This document shows, one piece after another, positions 1 through 7,319 of a DNA stretch of 30,377 nt (the stretch's first letter is position 1; every line of letters begins with the position of its first letter). Position numbers and translations under genes: made by a program. The notes under the pieces were generated by a model that was not told where the DNA came from, did not search any database, and saw only the letters and a list, made by a program, of their open reading frames with translations. Source of the DNA: an uncultured Candidatus Melainabacteria bacterium (GTDB lineage: Bacteria; Cyanobacteriota; Vampirovibrionia; Gastranaerophilales; Gastranaerophilaceae); the NCBI GenBank assembly GCA_934692665.1, contig CAKUUG010000021.1, positions 1-30,377 on the forward strand, in the 5' to 3' direction.

Positions 1-277
1 CCATTGCACCAACTGGCATACCTTCTCTCAATTTGTAAGAAGCGATTGATTTTTTTGCTTTTGTTGCAAGAGCTTTTTGTCCGGCAATTTTTGTTAATTG
101 GTTAACGATTGATTCAGCAAGTTTTGAGTTGTGAGATGCTTCACCAACGCCCATATTAAGAACAATTTTAGACATTTTAGGAATTTGCATATCATTAGAA
201 TATGAAAATTCTTCTTTTAATTTTGCTCTAATTTCGTTTGTATAACGGTCTTTTAAGTTTCCTGTACTTTTAGACAT
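1..277 (-). CDS. rplE: 50S ribosomal protein L5, N-terminal part (cut by window edge)
   Basis: The first 92 codons of L5, the protein that anchors 5S rRNA in the central protuberance of the large subunit. Recognisable segments are KLKEEF, the IVLNMGVGEA block and KKSIASYKLREGMPVG, all typical of L5; the rest of the gene lies outside the window. The start at M-S-K-S-T is chosen because AAGGAA sits 8 bases upstream; an in-frame ATG two codons earlier would be too close to that ribosome binding site. Its second codon overlaps the stop of the small ORF that fills the gap after rplX. It follows rplX in normal spc-operon order. Confidence 0.95.
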   Translation of the reverse strand, partial: MSKSTGNLKDRYTNEIRAKLKEEFSYSNDMQIPKMSKIVLNMGVGEASHNSKLAESIVNQLTKIAGQKALATKAKKSIASYKLREGMPVGAM

Positions 278-374
278 TTTCATTTCCTTTTCTTAGCCTT
301 TGAAATTCTGTTCGTCCCATATAATCCCAAACCTGTCGAACTTCAATGCCCCACTTTTGTGGTAAATTATACAT
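270..374 (-). CDS. candidate 34-residue small protein between rplX and rplE
   Basis: I do not recognise this ORF. It begins with an ATG that overlaps the rplX stop (GATGTATAA, 8-base overlap) and ends with a TAA that overlaps the first codons of rplE (8-base overlap), so it exactly spans the 83-97 base gap. The peptide starts MYNLPQKWGIEV, contains two Trp (positions 8 and 16), and has a basic tail (R21, R26, R28, K29). No good ribosome binding site precedes it, so translation would have to be coupled to rplX. Rare codons (CGA, CAG, AGG, CTA) differ from the neighbouring ribosomal genes. The same stretch can also fold weakly (GTTCG/CGAAC and CCAC/GTGG), so a structured spacer is the alternative. 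Confidence 0.4.
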   Translation of the reverse strand: MYNLPQKWGIEVRQVWDYMGRTEFQRLRKGNENV

Positions 375-705
375 CTAATGTTTCGCCGCATTTTGCACAA
401 ACGCGAACTTTTTTTCCATCTTTAATTTCATGTTTAACACGAACAGCTTTATCGCAAGATGGACAACAAATCATTACTTTTGATGCATTCAATGGTTTTG
501 CAATTTTGTTCAAACCACCTTGAACACCAGCCATAGGATTTGCTTTTTGTGCTTTTGTAACTACATTCACACCATCTACAAGAACAGTCCCTTTAGATAG
601 GTTTACGTCTTTTACGTTTCCTTGTTTACCTTTGTCTTTGCCGGAAACGACAATTACACGGTCACCAACTTTTGTGTGAAGTTTTTTGTTAGTTGATTTA
701 GCCAT
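367..705 (-). CDS. rplX: 50S ribosomal protein L24
   Basis: L24 (112 residues) is an assembly-initiator protein that binds the 5' end of 23S rRNA near the exit tunnel. The KOW motif is at about residues 11-40 (VGDRVIVVSGKDKGKQG). The C-terminus carries an intact zinc ribbon: CC-P-S-C near residue 80 and C-A-K-C near residue 103. This is the zinc-binding form of L24 seen in many low-GC bacteria and absent in E. coli. It lies 21 bases after rplN in the operon. The 83-base gap to rplE is unusually long for this operon and is filled by a small ORF. Confidence 0.97.
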   Translation of the reverse strand: MAKSTNKKLHTKVGDRVIVVSGKDKGKQGNVKDVNLSKGTVLVDGVNVVTKAQKANPMAGVQGGLNKIAKPLNASKVMICCPSCDKAVRVKHEIKDGKKVRVCAKCGETLDV

Positions 706-726
706 TTTCCTATATTCCTTAATTTA

Positions 727-1095
727 TTATATAACTTCAGGAGCCAAAGAGATAATTTTCATAAAGTTTTTATCTCTAAGTTCTCTAGCTACAGGTCCAA
801 ATACACGAGTTCCACGAGGAGCACCGTCTTTATTGATGATAACAGCAGCATTATCGTCAAATCTGATTACTGAACCGTCATTACGTTTGATATCAGCAAC
901 AGTTCTAACAACAACAGCAGTTACAACATCTGATTTTTTAACAACCATATTTGGAGCTGCGTCTTTAACGGCAGCGATAATAGTATCGCCAACGCTAGCA
1001 TATTTTTTATTACTTGAGCCCATAACACGAATACAAAGAAGTTCTTTAGCACCTGTGTTATCTGCAACTCGTAATCTTGTTTCTTGTTGTATCAT
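727..1095 (-). CDS. rplN: 50S ribosomal protein L14
   Basis: L14 (122 residues, the standard length) sits at the subunit interface, contacts 16S rRNA helix 14, and is the docking site of the silencing factor RsfS. It starts MIQQETRLRVADNTGAKEL and contains the family signature around residues 60-86 (VVVRT then RNDGSVIRFDDNA), followed by APRGTRVFGPVARELR. It is co-transcribed between rpsQ and rplX with about 20-30 base spacers. Confidence 0.98.
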   Translation of the reverse strand: MIQQETRLRVADNTGAKELLCIRVMGSSNKKYASVGDTIIAAVKDAAPNMVVKKSDVVTAVVVRTVADIKRNDGSVIRFDDNAAVIINKDGAPRGTRVFGPVARELRDKNFMKIISLAPEVI

Positions 1096-1121
1096 TTTTT
1101 TGCTACCTTATACTTAATTAA

Positions 1122-1367
1122 CTATTTTGCAACGCTTACAACTTTATCTAATGTCCAACGAATTGAACCTGATAATGGTCTTGATTCTACTATTGTAATA
1201 ACGTCGCCTACATGACAAGCATTTTGTTCATCACGAACTTTGAAGTTCTTGGTGAATGTCATTGTCTTTTTATATTTTTTGTGAGCTTTATGTTCAGTAA
1301 CTTCAACAACTACTGCTTTTTCCATTTTATCACTCACTACTGTACCTTGTTTTACTTTTTTAGGCAT
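1122..1367 (-). CDS. rpsQ: 30S ribosomal protein S17
   Basis: S17 (81 residues) is a primary 16S rRNA binding protein of the small-subunit body, with an OB fold. Diagnostic segments are GTVVSDKMEKAVVVEV near the N-terminus, the KKYKKTMTFTKNFKVRDE stretch, and CHVGDVITIVESRPLS. It follows rpmC after 11 bases, the usual tight spc-operon arrangement. Confidence 0.97.
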   Translation of the reverse strand: MPKKVKQGTVVSDKMEKAVVVEVTEHKAHKKYKKTMTFTKNFKVRDEQNACHVGDVITIVESRPLSGSIRWTLDKVVSVAK

Positions 1368-1378
1368 TGTTTTATCCT

Positions 1379-1576
1379 TTACACATTCATTTCTTTTTGT
1401 CTTAAAACAGTCTTCATGCGTGCAATTTCTCTTTTTTTGTTAGAAATTGAAGCAGTGTTTTCCAATTGTTTTAATTTATTGTGTCCCATTTTCAAAGTAA
1501 ATAATTCTTTTTTTGATTCAAGAATTAAATCCTTTAATTCGTCTACAGTTTTTTCTTTTATTTCTTGAAGTTTCAT
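1379..1576 (-). CDS. rpmC: 50S ribosomal protein L29
   Basis: L29 (65 residues) is a two-helix protein beside the tunnel exit, next to L23, where trigger factor and SRP dock. The N-terminal MKLQEIKEKTVDELKDLI and the KKELFTLKMGHNKLKQLEN segment match the family. It lies between rplP and rpsQ, with a 17-base gap upstream and an 11-base gap downstream. Confidence 0.96.
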   Translation of the reverse strand: MKLQEIKEKTVDELKDLILESKKELFTLKMGHNKLKQLENTASISNKKREIARMKTVLRQKEMNV

Positions 1577-1593
1577 TGTATTTTACCTTTTCG

Positions 1594-1998
1594 CTACTTT
1601 TCTATTACTCTTAATTTGATAGGCAATTTTTGAGCAGCAAGATTTAATGCTTCAATTGCTTCTTCTTTTACATCAAAAGCAACTTCAAATAAAACTCTGC
1701 CTGGTTTAACAACAGCTACCCAATATTCCGGGTTACCTTTACCTTTACCCATACGAGTTTCAGCAGGTTTTGCTGTAATTGGTTTGTCAGGGAAAATCTT
1801 GATCCAAACATTACCGCCACGTTTGATTTTTCTAGTAATTACACGACGAGCAGCTTCAATTTGTCTTGATGTAATCCAAGCCGGTTCAAGAGCTTGTAGA
1901 CCGTATTGACCAAATTCTAATTGGCATCCACGAGTCTCAGTCCCTTTCATATTGCCTTTCATTTTTTTACGAAATTTTGTTTTTTTAGGCATTAACAT
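1594..1998 (-). CDS. rplP: 50S ribosomal protein L16
   Basis: L16 (134 residues) contacts the elbow of A-site tRNA and organises the functional core of the 50S subunit. The start MLMPKKTKFRK matches the family's usual M-L-x-P-K start; an internal ATG two codons later is less typical. Signatures are FGQYGLQALEPAWITSRQIE (about residues 30-49), IKRGGNVWIKIFPDKP, ETRMGKGKG and WVAVVKPGRVLFE. It follows rpsC after 29 bases. Confidence 0.97.
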   Translation of the reverse strand: MLMPKKTKFRKKMKGNMKGTETRGCQLEFGQYGLQALEPAWITSRQIEAARRVITRKIKRGGNVWIKIFPDKPITAKPAETRMGKGKGNPEYWVAVVKPGRVLFEVAFDVKEEAIEALNLAAQKLPIKLRVIEK

Positions 1999-2027
1999 TT
2001 TTACATTTCTCCTAGTTATTTCTTAAA

Positions 2028-2768
2028 TTACGCTTCACTTGGTGTTTGTTGTTCACCGCGTTTTGGGCGTCTTTGGAAACGAGTGTTTTCTTTTGCGGCC
2101 GGTTTTTTAACTTTAATGTTTTGGTCAGCTTTTTCACCAGGCATTAAATCACCCTTGAATACCCAAACTTTAACACCGATTTTACCCATTATAGTATCTG
2201 CTTCTGCAAAACCATATTGAACATCAGCTCTTAAAGTTTGAAGAGGAATTCTTCCTTCTTTTGCCCATTCTGAACGTGCAATTTCAGCACCGCCCAAACG
2301 TCCTGATACCATTACCTTGATACCTTGAACGCCTGCACGCATTGTTCTTTGCATAGCTTGTTTCATAGCACGTCTGAATGCAATACGTTTTTCAAGTTGA
2401 AGTGCGATATTTTCAGCAACTAATTGAGCATCAACATCAATTCTAGCTACTTCTACAACATCAATTGAAACTGTATTTGTTTTGATTAGTTTTTGAACCG
2501 CAACTCTAAGATCATCAATACCTTGACCGCCACGACCGACTACGATACCAGGTTTTGCTGTAACAACAGTGATGTTTACATTATTTGCTTTTCTTGCAAT
2601 GTTGATTCTTGAAACACCAGCTGTGTACAATTTTTTCTTGATGAATTTTCTAATTTGAGCATCTTGAGCAATATTTAGTGCATATTGTCCTTTTTTTGCG
2701 TACCAAGTAGAAACCCATGGTTCAATGATTCCTACTCTAAATCCGGTTGGATGTGTCTTTTGTCCCAT
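2028..2768 (-). CDS. rpsC: 30S ribosomal protein S3
   Basis: S3 (246 residues) forms part of the mRNA entry tunnel and, with S4 and S5, unwinds mRNA. The start MGQKTHPTGFRVGI is diagnostic. A type II KH domain covers roughly residues 40-108, with the VVGRGGQGID loop that binds RNA, followed by the C-terminal domain (SGRLGGAEIARSEW, GRIPLQTLRADVQYG). The last 30 residues are a basic, low-complexity tail rich in K, R and Q, longer than in E. coli S3. It lies between rplV and rplP, 9 bases after rplV. Confidence 0.97.
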   Translation of the reverse strand: MGQKTHPTGFRVGIIEPWVSTWYAKKGQYALNIAQDAQIRKFIKKKLYTAGVSRINIARKANNVNITVVTAKPGIVVGRGGQGIDDLRVAVQKLIKTNTVSIDVVEVARIDVDAQLVAENIALQLEKRIAFRRAMKQAMQRTMRAGVQGIKVMVSGRLGGAEIARSEWAKEGRIPLQTLRADVQYGFAEADTIMGKIGVKVWVFKGDLMPGEKADQNIKVKKPAAKENTRFQRRPKRGEQQTPSEA

Positions 2769-2777
2769 AGCTTTCTC

Positions 2778-3113
2778 CTAGTCCTTTACTACTTTCACTG
2801 TTAAATGAGATGTTCTTTTTAATCTTTTGTACATTCTGCCTTGAGCTCTTGGTCTAACACGTCTATATGTTGGAGCTTCATCTGCAAAAATTTCAGAGAT
2901 TTTAAGAACTTCAGCTGTTGCACCAAATTTTTCAGATGCATTAGCTACTGCAGCTTTTAGGTTTTTTTCAACTATTCTAGCTGCAAAATATGGCATGAAC
3001 TTAAGCATTCTTTGAGCTTCAGTAACTTTCTTGCCACGGATTAGATTAATCACTCTACGGATTTTTCTAACCGTCATCTTAATATCTGTTTGTTTTGATA
3101 TAGCTTCTTGCAT
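2778..3113 (-). CDS. rplV: 50S ribosomal protein L22
   Basis: L22 (111 residues) contributes a beta-hairpin to the narrowest part of the exit tunnel, where macrolides bind. Visible family blocks are VRKIRRVINLIRGK (residues 15-28), NLKAAVANASEKF, and the hairpin with the APTYRRVRPRAQGRMYK segment near residues 82-98. AAGGA lies upstream of the start. The order rpsS-rplV-rpsC is conserved. Confidence 0.97.
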   Translation of the reverse strand: MQEAISKQTDIKMTVRKIRRVINLIRGKKVTEAQRMLKFMPYFAARIVEKNLKAAVANASEKFGATAEVLKISEIFADEAPTYRRVRPRAQGRMYKRLKRTSHLTVKVVKD

Positions 3114-3144
3114 TTTATTTTTTCCTTAAAGTTATTTTGTGTAA

Positions 3145-3423
3145 CTATTTCTTCTTAGCTGTTTTATCAGCAGCATGACCTCTGTATGTTCTTGTTAGTG
3201 CAAATTCACCTAATTTATGACCAACCATTTGTTCAGTAACATAAACCGGTACGTGAGTTTTACCATTGTGAACTGCAATAGTGTGTCCTAACATATCAGG
3301 CACAATCATAGAAGCTCTAGACCAAGTTTTAATAACTTTTTTTTCGTTTTTTTCATTCATTGCATCTATCTTTTTTGATAAAGAAGCATGAACGTATGGA
3401 CCTTTTTTTAATGAACGAGCCAT
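3145..3423 (-). CDS. rpsS: 30S ribosomal protein S19
   Basis: S19 (92 residues, standard) sits in the head of the small subunit and pairs with S13 near the A site. The start MARSLKKGPYV, the segments TWSRASMIVPDMLGHTIAVHNG and MVGHKLGEFALTRTYRGH, and the basic C-terminus identify it. AGGAGAA precedes the start. It lies between rplB and rplV. Confidence 0.98.
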   Translation of the reverse strand: MARSLKKGPYVHASLSKKIDAMNEKNEKKVIKTWSRASMIVPDMLGHTIAVHNGKTHVPVYVTEQMVGHKLGEFALTRTYRGHAADKTAKKK

Positions 3424-3437
3424 CTATTTATGTTCTC

Positions 3438-4265
3438 CTATTTTTTTCTTCTTCTTACAATTAGCTTACTAGAAGCTTTTTTCTTGTTACGAGTTTTGTA
3501 ACCAAGTGCAGGTTTACCCCATGGAGTTTTTGGATTACCACCAGGACCTGTTTTACCTTCACCACCACCGTGTGGGTGATCAACAGGGTTCATAGTAACA
3601 CCACGCACTGTAGGTTTGATACCCAAGTATCTTGTTCTACCTGCTTTACCGGTTGACAAGTTTTTATATTCAGAGTTGCCTAAAACACCGATAGTTGCGT
3701 AACAATCTTTTCTTACCATTCTCATTTCTGAAGATGGAAGTTTAATTGTAACATAGTTACCTTCTTTAGCCATAACTTGTGCAGAGTTACCTGCAGATCT
3801 AGCCATTTTTCCGCCTCTTCCCGGTCTTAGTTCAATATTGTGAACCAAAGCACCAAGAGGAATAGAATCTAATGGAAGTGCATTTCCGGTTTTGATATCT
3901 GCTTCAGGACCTGAAACAATTTTATCGCCAACATTTAAGCCTTCTGGACATAAAATGTATCTTTTTTCGCCGTCAACATAGTTAATCAAACAAATTCTAA
4001 CATTTCTGTTAGGATCATATTCGATTGTCATAACTGTACCTTCAATACCGATTTTGTCTCTTTTAAAATCAACTAAACGGTAAGCACGTTTGTGACCACC
4101 ACCGATATGACGAGTTGTGATTCTACCTGTATTGTTTCTACCACCTGTTTTTGTTAATGATTTAACTAATGATTTTTCAGGAGTAGAAGTAGTGATTTCA
4201 GAATAATCTGGTCTTGTCATACCACGTTGACCAGGGGAAGTTGGATTAATTTTTCTAGTTGCCAT
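3438..4265 (-). CDS. rplB: 50S ribosomal protein L2
   Basis: L2 (275 residues) is needed for subunit association and peptidyl transfer. Segments in order are NNTGRITTRHIGGGHKRAYR (about residues 43-62), the OB-fold region, an SH3-like region with GRGGKMARSAGNSAQVMAKEG, and the near-invariant loop GVTMNPVDHPHGGGEG containing the histidine (PHGGG) implicated in the transferase centre. AGGAG upstream of the start overlaps the end of rplW; the gap is 4 bases. Confidence 0.98.
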   Translation of the reverse strand: MATRKINPTSPGQRGMTRPDYSEITTSTPEKSLVKSLTKTGGRNNTGRITTRHIGGGHKRAYRLVDFKRDKIGIEGTVMTIEYDPNRNVRICLINYVDGEKRYILCPEGLNVGDKIVSGPEADIKTGNALPLDSIPLGALVHNIELRPGRGGKMARSAGNSAQVMAKEGNYVTIKLPSSEMRMVRKDCYATIGVLGNSEYKNLSTGKAGRTRYLGIKPTVRGVTMNPVDHPHGGGEGKTGPGGNPKTPWGKPALGYKTRNKKKASSKLIVRRRKK

Positions 4266-4269
4266 AATC

Positions 4270-4566
4270 TTATACTCCTGTCAATTCTTCAATTGGATCG
4301 CCAACTATTGTAACAATAGCTTTCTTTCCACTCTGTGTTCTGCCGAATTTCATGCCCATTCTTTTTTGATGAGAAGGCATATAAACCGTTCTAACTTTCT
4401 TAACCTTGCGATTAGGATAAGCTAATTCAACCGCTTGAGCGATTTCAACTTTTGTAGCATTTTTCAAAACTTCAAAAGTATATGTATTATTTGCAGTTGC
4501 CATCATTGACTTTTCAGTAATGATTGGTTTTTTAATAACACTGTATAATTTTTCTTTGTTATTCAT
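4270..4566 (-). CDS. rplW: 50S ribosomal protein L23
   Basis: L23 (98 residues) lies at the tunnel exit and is the main docking site for trigger factor and SRP. The motif PIITEKSMM near residue 14 and YTFEVLKNATKVEIAQAVE are typical. The start overlaps the rplD stop by one base (TAATG), so the two genes are probably translationally coupled. Confidence 0.97.
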   Translation of the reverse strand: MNNKEKLYSVIKKPIITEKSMMATANNTYTFEVLKNATKVEIAQAVELAYPNRKVKKVRTVYMPSHQKRMGMKFGRTQSGKKAIVTIVGDPIEELTGV

Positions 4567-5222
4567 TATTTAGCCAACCTTTCAGTGATAGAATTAATTG
4601 CAGCTTCTGTTGCAATAATAGTATCAGCATCAACGATATCTTTTACGTTTAAATTTGATGGTAATAATAACTTAACGCTTGGAATGTTTCTAGCAGAAAG
4701 AACCAAATTTTTGTTTTCTTCGCTAGCAAGGTCAGCGATAATTAAAATTTTACCTGTTGCATTAAGGTCTTTCAAAACTTTTGCCATAACTTTTGTTTTT
4801 GGTTCAGTAATTTCTGAAAAATCTTTAACAACAGTCATGATTTCCAATTTTGCAGATAATGCAGATTTTAAAGCCAATTTTCTAGCTTTTTGAGGTAAAG
4901 AAGTTTCATAGCTTCTTGGTTTTGGTCCAAAGATAACTCCACCGCCTCTGAATAATGGGCTTCTTAATGAACCTGCTCTTGCTCTACCTGTACCTTTTTG
5001 TTTCCAAGGTTTTTTACCACCACCAGAAACTTCAGCTCTTGTTTTTGCACAAGCTAAACCAGCACGAGCATTGTTTAATTGTCTTTTAAGAGCAAGGTAC
5101 ATAACGTGTGTATTTGGCTCAACTCCAAAAACTGAACCTTCAAGATTCATTTGTCCAACTTCTGAGCCTTGAGTTGAAACGATTTTTATTGTTTTATTTT
5201 CGATTTTTGTGTTTTTAGTCAT
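4566..5222 (-). CDS. rplD: 50S ribosomal protein L4
   Basis: L4 (218 residues from this start) sends a loop into the exit tunnel; in E. coli it also represses the S10 operon. The tunnel-loop signature is KKPWKQKGTGRARAGSLRSP, followed by GGGVIFGPKPR. I chose the start M-T-K-N-T-K because AGAGGTG lies 6 bases upstream. An in-frame ATG seven codons earlier (5243) overlaps rplC and has a weaker site, so it is less likely. It lies 11 bases after the rplC stop. Confidence 0.95.
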   Translation of the reverse strand: MTKNTKIENKTIKIVSTQGSEVGQMNLEGSVFGVEPNTHVMYLALKRQLNNARAGLACAKTRAEVSGGGKKPWKQKGTGRARAGSLRSPLFRGGGVIFGPKPRSYETSLPQKARKLALKSALSAKLEIMTVVKDFSEITEPKTKVMAKVLKDLNATGKILIIADLASEENKNLVLSARNIPSVKLLLPSNLNVKDIVDADTIIATEAAINSITERLAK

Positions 5223-5233
5223 GATACGCACCT

Positions 5234-5869
5234 CTAATTCCATTTAGTCCTAGTAGGTTTAATTGTAACCAATTTGCCTTCCGGACCAGGAATAGCACCT
5301 TTGATTAGTAATAAATTTTTATCAGCAATTATTTTTGCTACTGATAATTTTGTAACGGTAACTTTTTCATTACCCATGTTTCCTGCCATTCTTTTGCCTT
5401 TAACGACACGGCTTGGTGTAGTACCTGCACCTATTGAACCAGGAGCTCTGTGGTTTTTTGAACCGTGGCCCATTGGTCCTCTAGAAAAGTTATGTCTTTT
5501 AACGGTACCTTGGAAACCTTTTCCGATTGAGCGACCAGTTACATCAACTTTTTCTACATTTTCTAAAACTTCTAAAGAAATTTTTTGACCTATAGAATAT
5601 TTTGATGCATCTTCTACTCTAAATTCTTGTAAATGTCTGAAATTTTCAAGATTGTTTTTCTTGAAATGACCAATTTGAGCTTTTGTCAAGTGTTTTTCTT
5701 TTGCAGGAACAACGCCGACTTGAATTGCTTCATAGCCATCTGTTTCTACTGTTTTCACTTGAGTTACAACAGCTTCTTTAACCGCAACGACGGTAACAGG
5801 TATGCATAAACCTGCTTCATCGTATATTTGTGTCATTCCAAGTTTTTGTGCGATAACACCGATTGTCAT
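5234..5869 (-). CDS. rplC: 50S ribosomal protein L3
   Basis: L3 (211 residues) is an early assembly protein whose long loop reaches toward the peptidyl transferase centre. It shows the start GVIAQKLGMTQIYDEAG, the signature FSRGPMGHGSKNHRAPGSIG near residues 128-147, and KGKRMAGNMGNEKVT. AGAAAGG precedes the start. It is separated from rpsJ by an unusually long 145-base spacer; the rest of the operon has gaps of 0-31 bases. Confidence 0.97.
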   Translation of the reverse strand: MTIGVIAQKLGMTQIYDEAGLCIPVTVVAVKEAVVTQVKTVETDGYEAIQVGVVPAKEKHLTKAQIGHFKKNNLENFRHLQEFRVEDASKYSIGQKISLEVLENVEKVDVTGRSIGKGFQGTVKRHNFSRGPMGHGSKNHRAPGSIGAGTTPSRVVKGKRMAGNMGNEKVTVTKLSVAKIIADKNLLLIKGAIPGPEGKLVTIKPTRTKWN

Positions 5870-6014
5870 GTTAAACCTTTCTGTTGTGAGAGCTACTCTT
5901 TGTAGTTTGCCTCATGTTGTACTTACTTGACTTTGTTTAATGGTTTAAATTAAACTCTGCCTTTTTAAATAGATCACATTAATATTAAATTGTCATGTGT
6001 TCTTTTGAAGTAAA
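5870..6014 (-). other. 145-base spacer between rpsJ and rplC
   Basis: This gap is much longer than the other gaps inside the ribosomal operon. It contains a 13-base palindrome GTTTAAATTAAAC near 5943-5955, a small AGAG/CTCT hairpin near 5890-5901, and weak promoter-like sequences (TTCAAA-N17-TAATAT on the minus strand). A 14-codon ORF ending against the rplC start is present but looks like chance. It could be an internal promoter or a leader for feedback control; the sequence alone does not decide. Confidence 0.35.
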
Positions 6015-6332
6015 TTATAGTTTTACTTCGATATCAACTCCTGAAGGAAGATCCATTCTAGATAATTCTTCAGTTGTTTGTTGAGTTGGTTCATAAATGT
6101 CGATAATTCTTTTATGAGTTCTCATTTCAAAATGTTCACGAGATTTTTTATCTACGTGAGGTGAACGAAGAACGCAATATACTCTACGTTTTGTAGGCAT
6201 TGGGATAGGACCTGATACTGAAGCATCAGTTCTTTTTGCAGTGTCTACAATTTTTTGAGCAGAACTATCAATCAATTGATGATCGTATGCCTTTAAACAT
6301 ACTCTAATTCTTTGTCTTTTTGCTGTGCTCAT
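6015..6332 (-). CDS. rpsJ: 30S ribosomal protein S10 (NusE)
   Basis: S10 (105 residues) belongs to the head of the small subunit; as NusE it also pairs with NusB in antitermination, and nusB is encoded later in this window. Signatures are IRVCLKAYDHQLIDSSAQKI, SGPIPMPTKRRVYCVLRSPH (about residues 40-59) and EHFEMRTHKRIIDI. It is the first gene of the ribosomal operon. AAAGG precedes the ATG, and a good promoter lies upstream. Confidence 0.98.
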   Translation of the reverse strand: MSTAKRQRIRVCLKAYDHQLIDSSAQKIVDTAKRTDASVSGPIPMPTKRRVYCVLRSPHVDKKSREHFEMRTHKRIIDIYEPTQQTTEELSRMDLPSGVDIEVKL

Positions 6333-6366
6333 TTACGTTTTACCTTTTTTTGTTATACATTACAGT

Positions 6367-6402
6367 ATTATAAAGCATAAAATAAACAAATTTTGCCGTC
6401 AA
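6367..6402 (-). promoter_or_regulatory. promoter of the S10/spc ribosomal operon
   Basis: On the minus strand, TTGACG is followed after 17 bases by TATGCT, and a perfect TATAAT lies 1 base further downstream. Either -10 element would place the start of transcription 20-30 bases before rpsJ. No other strong promoter is visible between the upstream prepilin gene and rpsJ. Confidence 0.65.
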
Positions 6403-6439
6403 TAAGGTAATTGTAAAAGTTTGTAAATAATTTATAATA

Positions 6440-7228
6440 TTATTCACCTTGGATTGATTTTTCAAGCCAAATTTTAGCCTTATAGCCAACAAGTATTTTT
6501 CCATCTGCTCTAATCCCATAAGCAAACGGGTCTTCGCCATTGTTTATGCCATCTATATCCATACAAAATAATTTATATTCTGAATCAAATCCATTTTCAT
6601 CTGGAAAAGTCACAGGACCATTCGGTGAAGAAAACCATCTAAGGTCACAATCCGGACCATAGTTTCCGACTTCTTCTTTTTGACAGTATCTTTTATCATT
6701 CAATACTTTTCTTCCTTGAGCATTAGTTATACCAAAAGTAAAAGCAGGCAACCCTTGATAAAAAACAACCCCATCTGATGTTACAATTTCTGCACCCGTT
6801 GTATCTGCTTGTTCTTTGCATTTTATATCGTAACGTTCTAGTTTTTTTATTTCTTCCCATTTGTCAGAGTCTTTGTTATAGAATATACAAGCATACGGTT
6901 CAGTTCTATTTTGTACTTCTTTTGAACAATTAACACCTTTTGTGCTTACAACATCAGCAAAACTATTGCAGAAATATGTAATATCTCCACTATGACTCCC
7001 ATCTATCAGGCTCTTATCAGCCTTCATTCCTAAATCCCCATCGTAATAGTATTTATCAGAATTAACCAATTCAGAAATTACTTGATAAAGGGTATTATGA
7101 GCTTTTTTAAATTTCATTATATTTTCATCGGGTTTAGAATTTATTGCAACAGGAATAATGATAGAAGTAATTATTCCAATTACAGTTAGAGTTATCATAA
7201 CTTCTGCCAAAGTGAATGCTTTTTTCAT
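6440..7228 (-). CDS. prepilin-like secreted protein, module 1
   Basis: A 262-residue protein with a type IV prepilin leader: M-K-K-A then FTLAEVMITLTVIG, i.e. a short basic leader, a predicted cut before Phe, Glu at mature position 5, and a hydrophobic helix to about residue 26. The residue before the cut is Ala, not the usual Gly. The start is set at the second ATG because GGAGAAG lies 6 bases before it. It shares three blocks with the proteins at 13450 and 18834: SKPDENIMKFKKAHNTLY (residues 30-47), YFC followed by a second Cys 14 residues on, and a C-terminus with YGIRADGKIL and WLEKSIQGE. The middle is unlike the others. There are seven cysteines, suggesting disulfides outside the cytoplasm. 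It may be a minor pilin or a surface protein using the prepilin export route; no pilus machinery is nearby. Confidence 0.8.
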   Translation of the reverse strand: MKKAFTLAEVMITLTVIGIITSIIIPVAINSKPDENIMKFKKAHNTLYQVISELVNSDKYYYDGDLGMKADKSLIDGSHSGDITYFCNSFADVVSTKGVNCSKEVQNRTEPYACIFYNKDSDKWEEIKKLERYDIKCKEQADTTGAEIVTSDGVVFYQGLPAFTFGITNAQGRKVLNDKRYCQKEEVGNYGPDCDLRWFSSPNGPVTFPDENGFDSEYKLFCMDIDGINNGEDPFAYGIRADGKILVGYKAKIWLEKSIQGE

Positions 7229-7256
7229 AGACTTCTCCATTTTGATTATTATCCAT

Positions 7257-7284
7257 ATTGTACAATTATTTAGATATTTATCAA
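7257..7284 (-). promoter_or_regulatory. promoter of prepilin module 1 with embedded palindrome
   Basis: On the minus strand, TTGATA, 16 bases, TACAAT, followed by a 28-base leader with a good ribosome binding site. A perfect 10-base palindrome ATTGTACAAT (7257-7266) covers the -10 element, so a dimeric protein bound there would block transcription. The neighbouring XRE regulator is the obvious candidate, by inference. Confidence 0.5.
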
Positions 7285-7307
7285 TAATATTTTTATATTA
7301 AATAAAA

Positions 7308-7313
7308 TATAAT
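7308..7313 (+). promoter_or_regulatory. -10 element of the module 1 XRE gene, probably leaderless
   Basis: A perfect TATAAT lies 6 bases before the ATG of the XRE gene, so transcription would begin at or next to the start codon. No ribosome binding site is present. The -35 region is poor (TAATAT at 17 bases). Confidence 0.4.
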
Positions 7314-7319
7314 TAGTAA

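Noticed and set aside
686..1117. 143-codon plus-strand ORF opposite rplN
   Set aside because: Fully antisense to L14; its apparent hydrophobicity comes from the complement of the L14 codons.
5223..5243. Upstream ATG as the start of rplD
   Set aside because: Overlaps the rplC end; the downstream ATG has the better ribosome binding site and the usual N-terminus.
5274..5588. Plus-strand ORF opposite rplC
   Set aside because: Lies wholly antisense to the conserved L3 gene, has no ribosome binding site and a composition expected of a reverse-strand shadow.
5871..5915. 14-codon ORF just before rplC as a leader peptide
   Set aside because: Too short, no ribosome binding site, and nothing like a known leader peptide.
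6340..6540. 66-codon minus-strand ORF between prepilin 1 and rpsJ
   Set aside because: Starts inside the prepilin gene in another frame and runs through the ribosomal promoter; no ribosome binding site.
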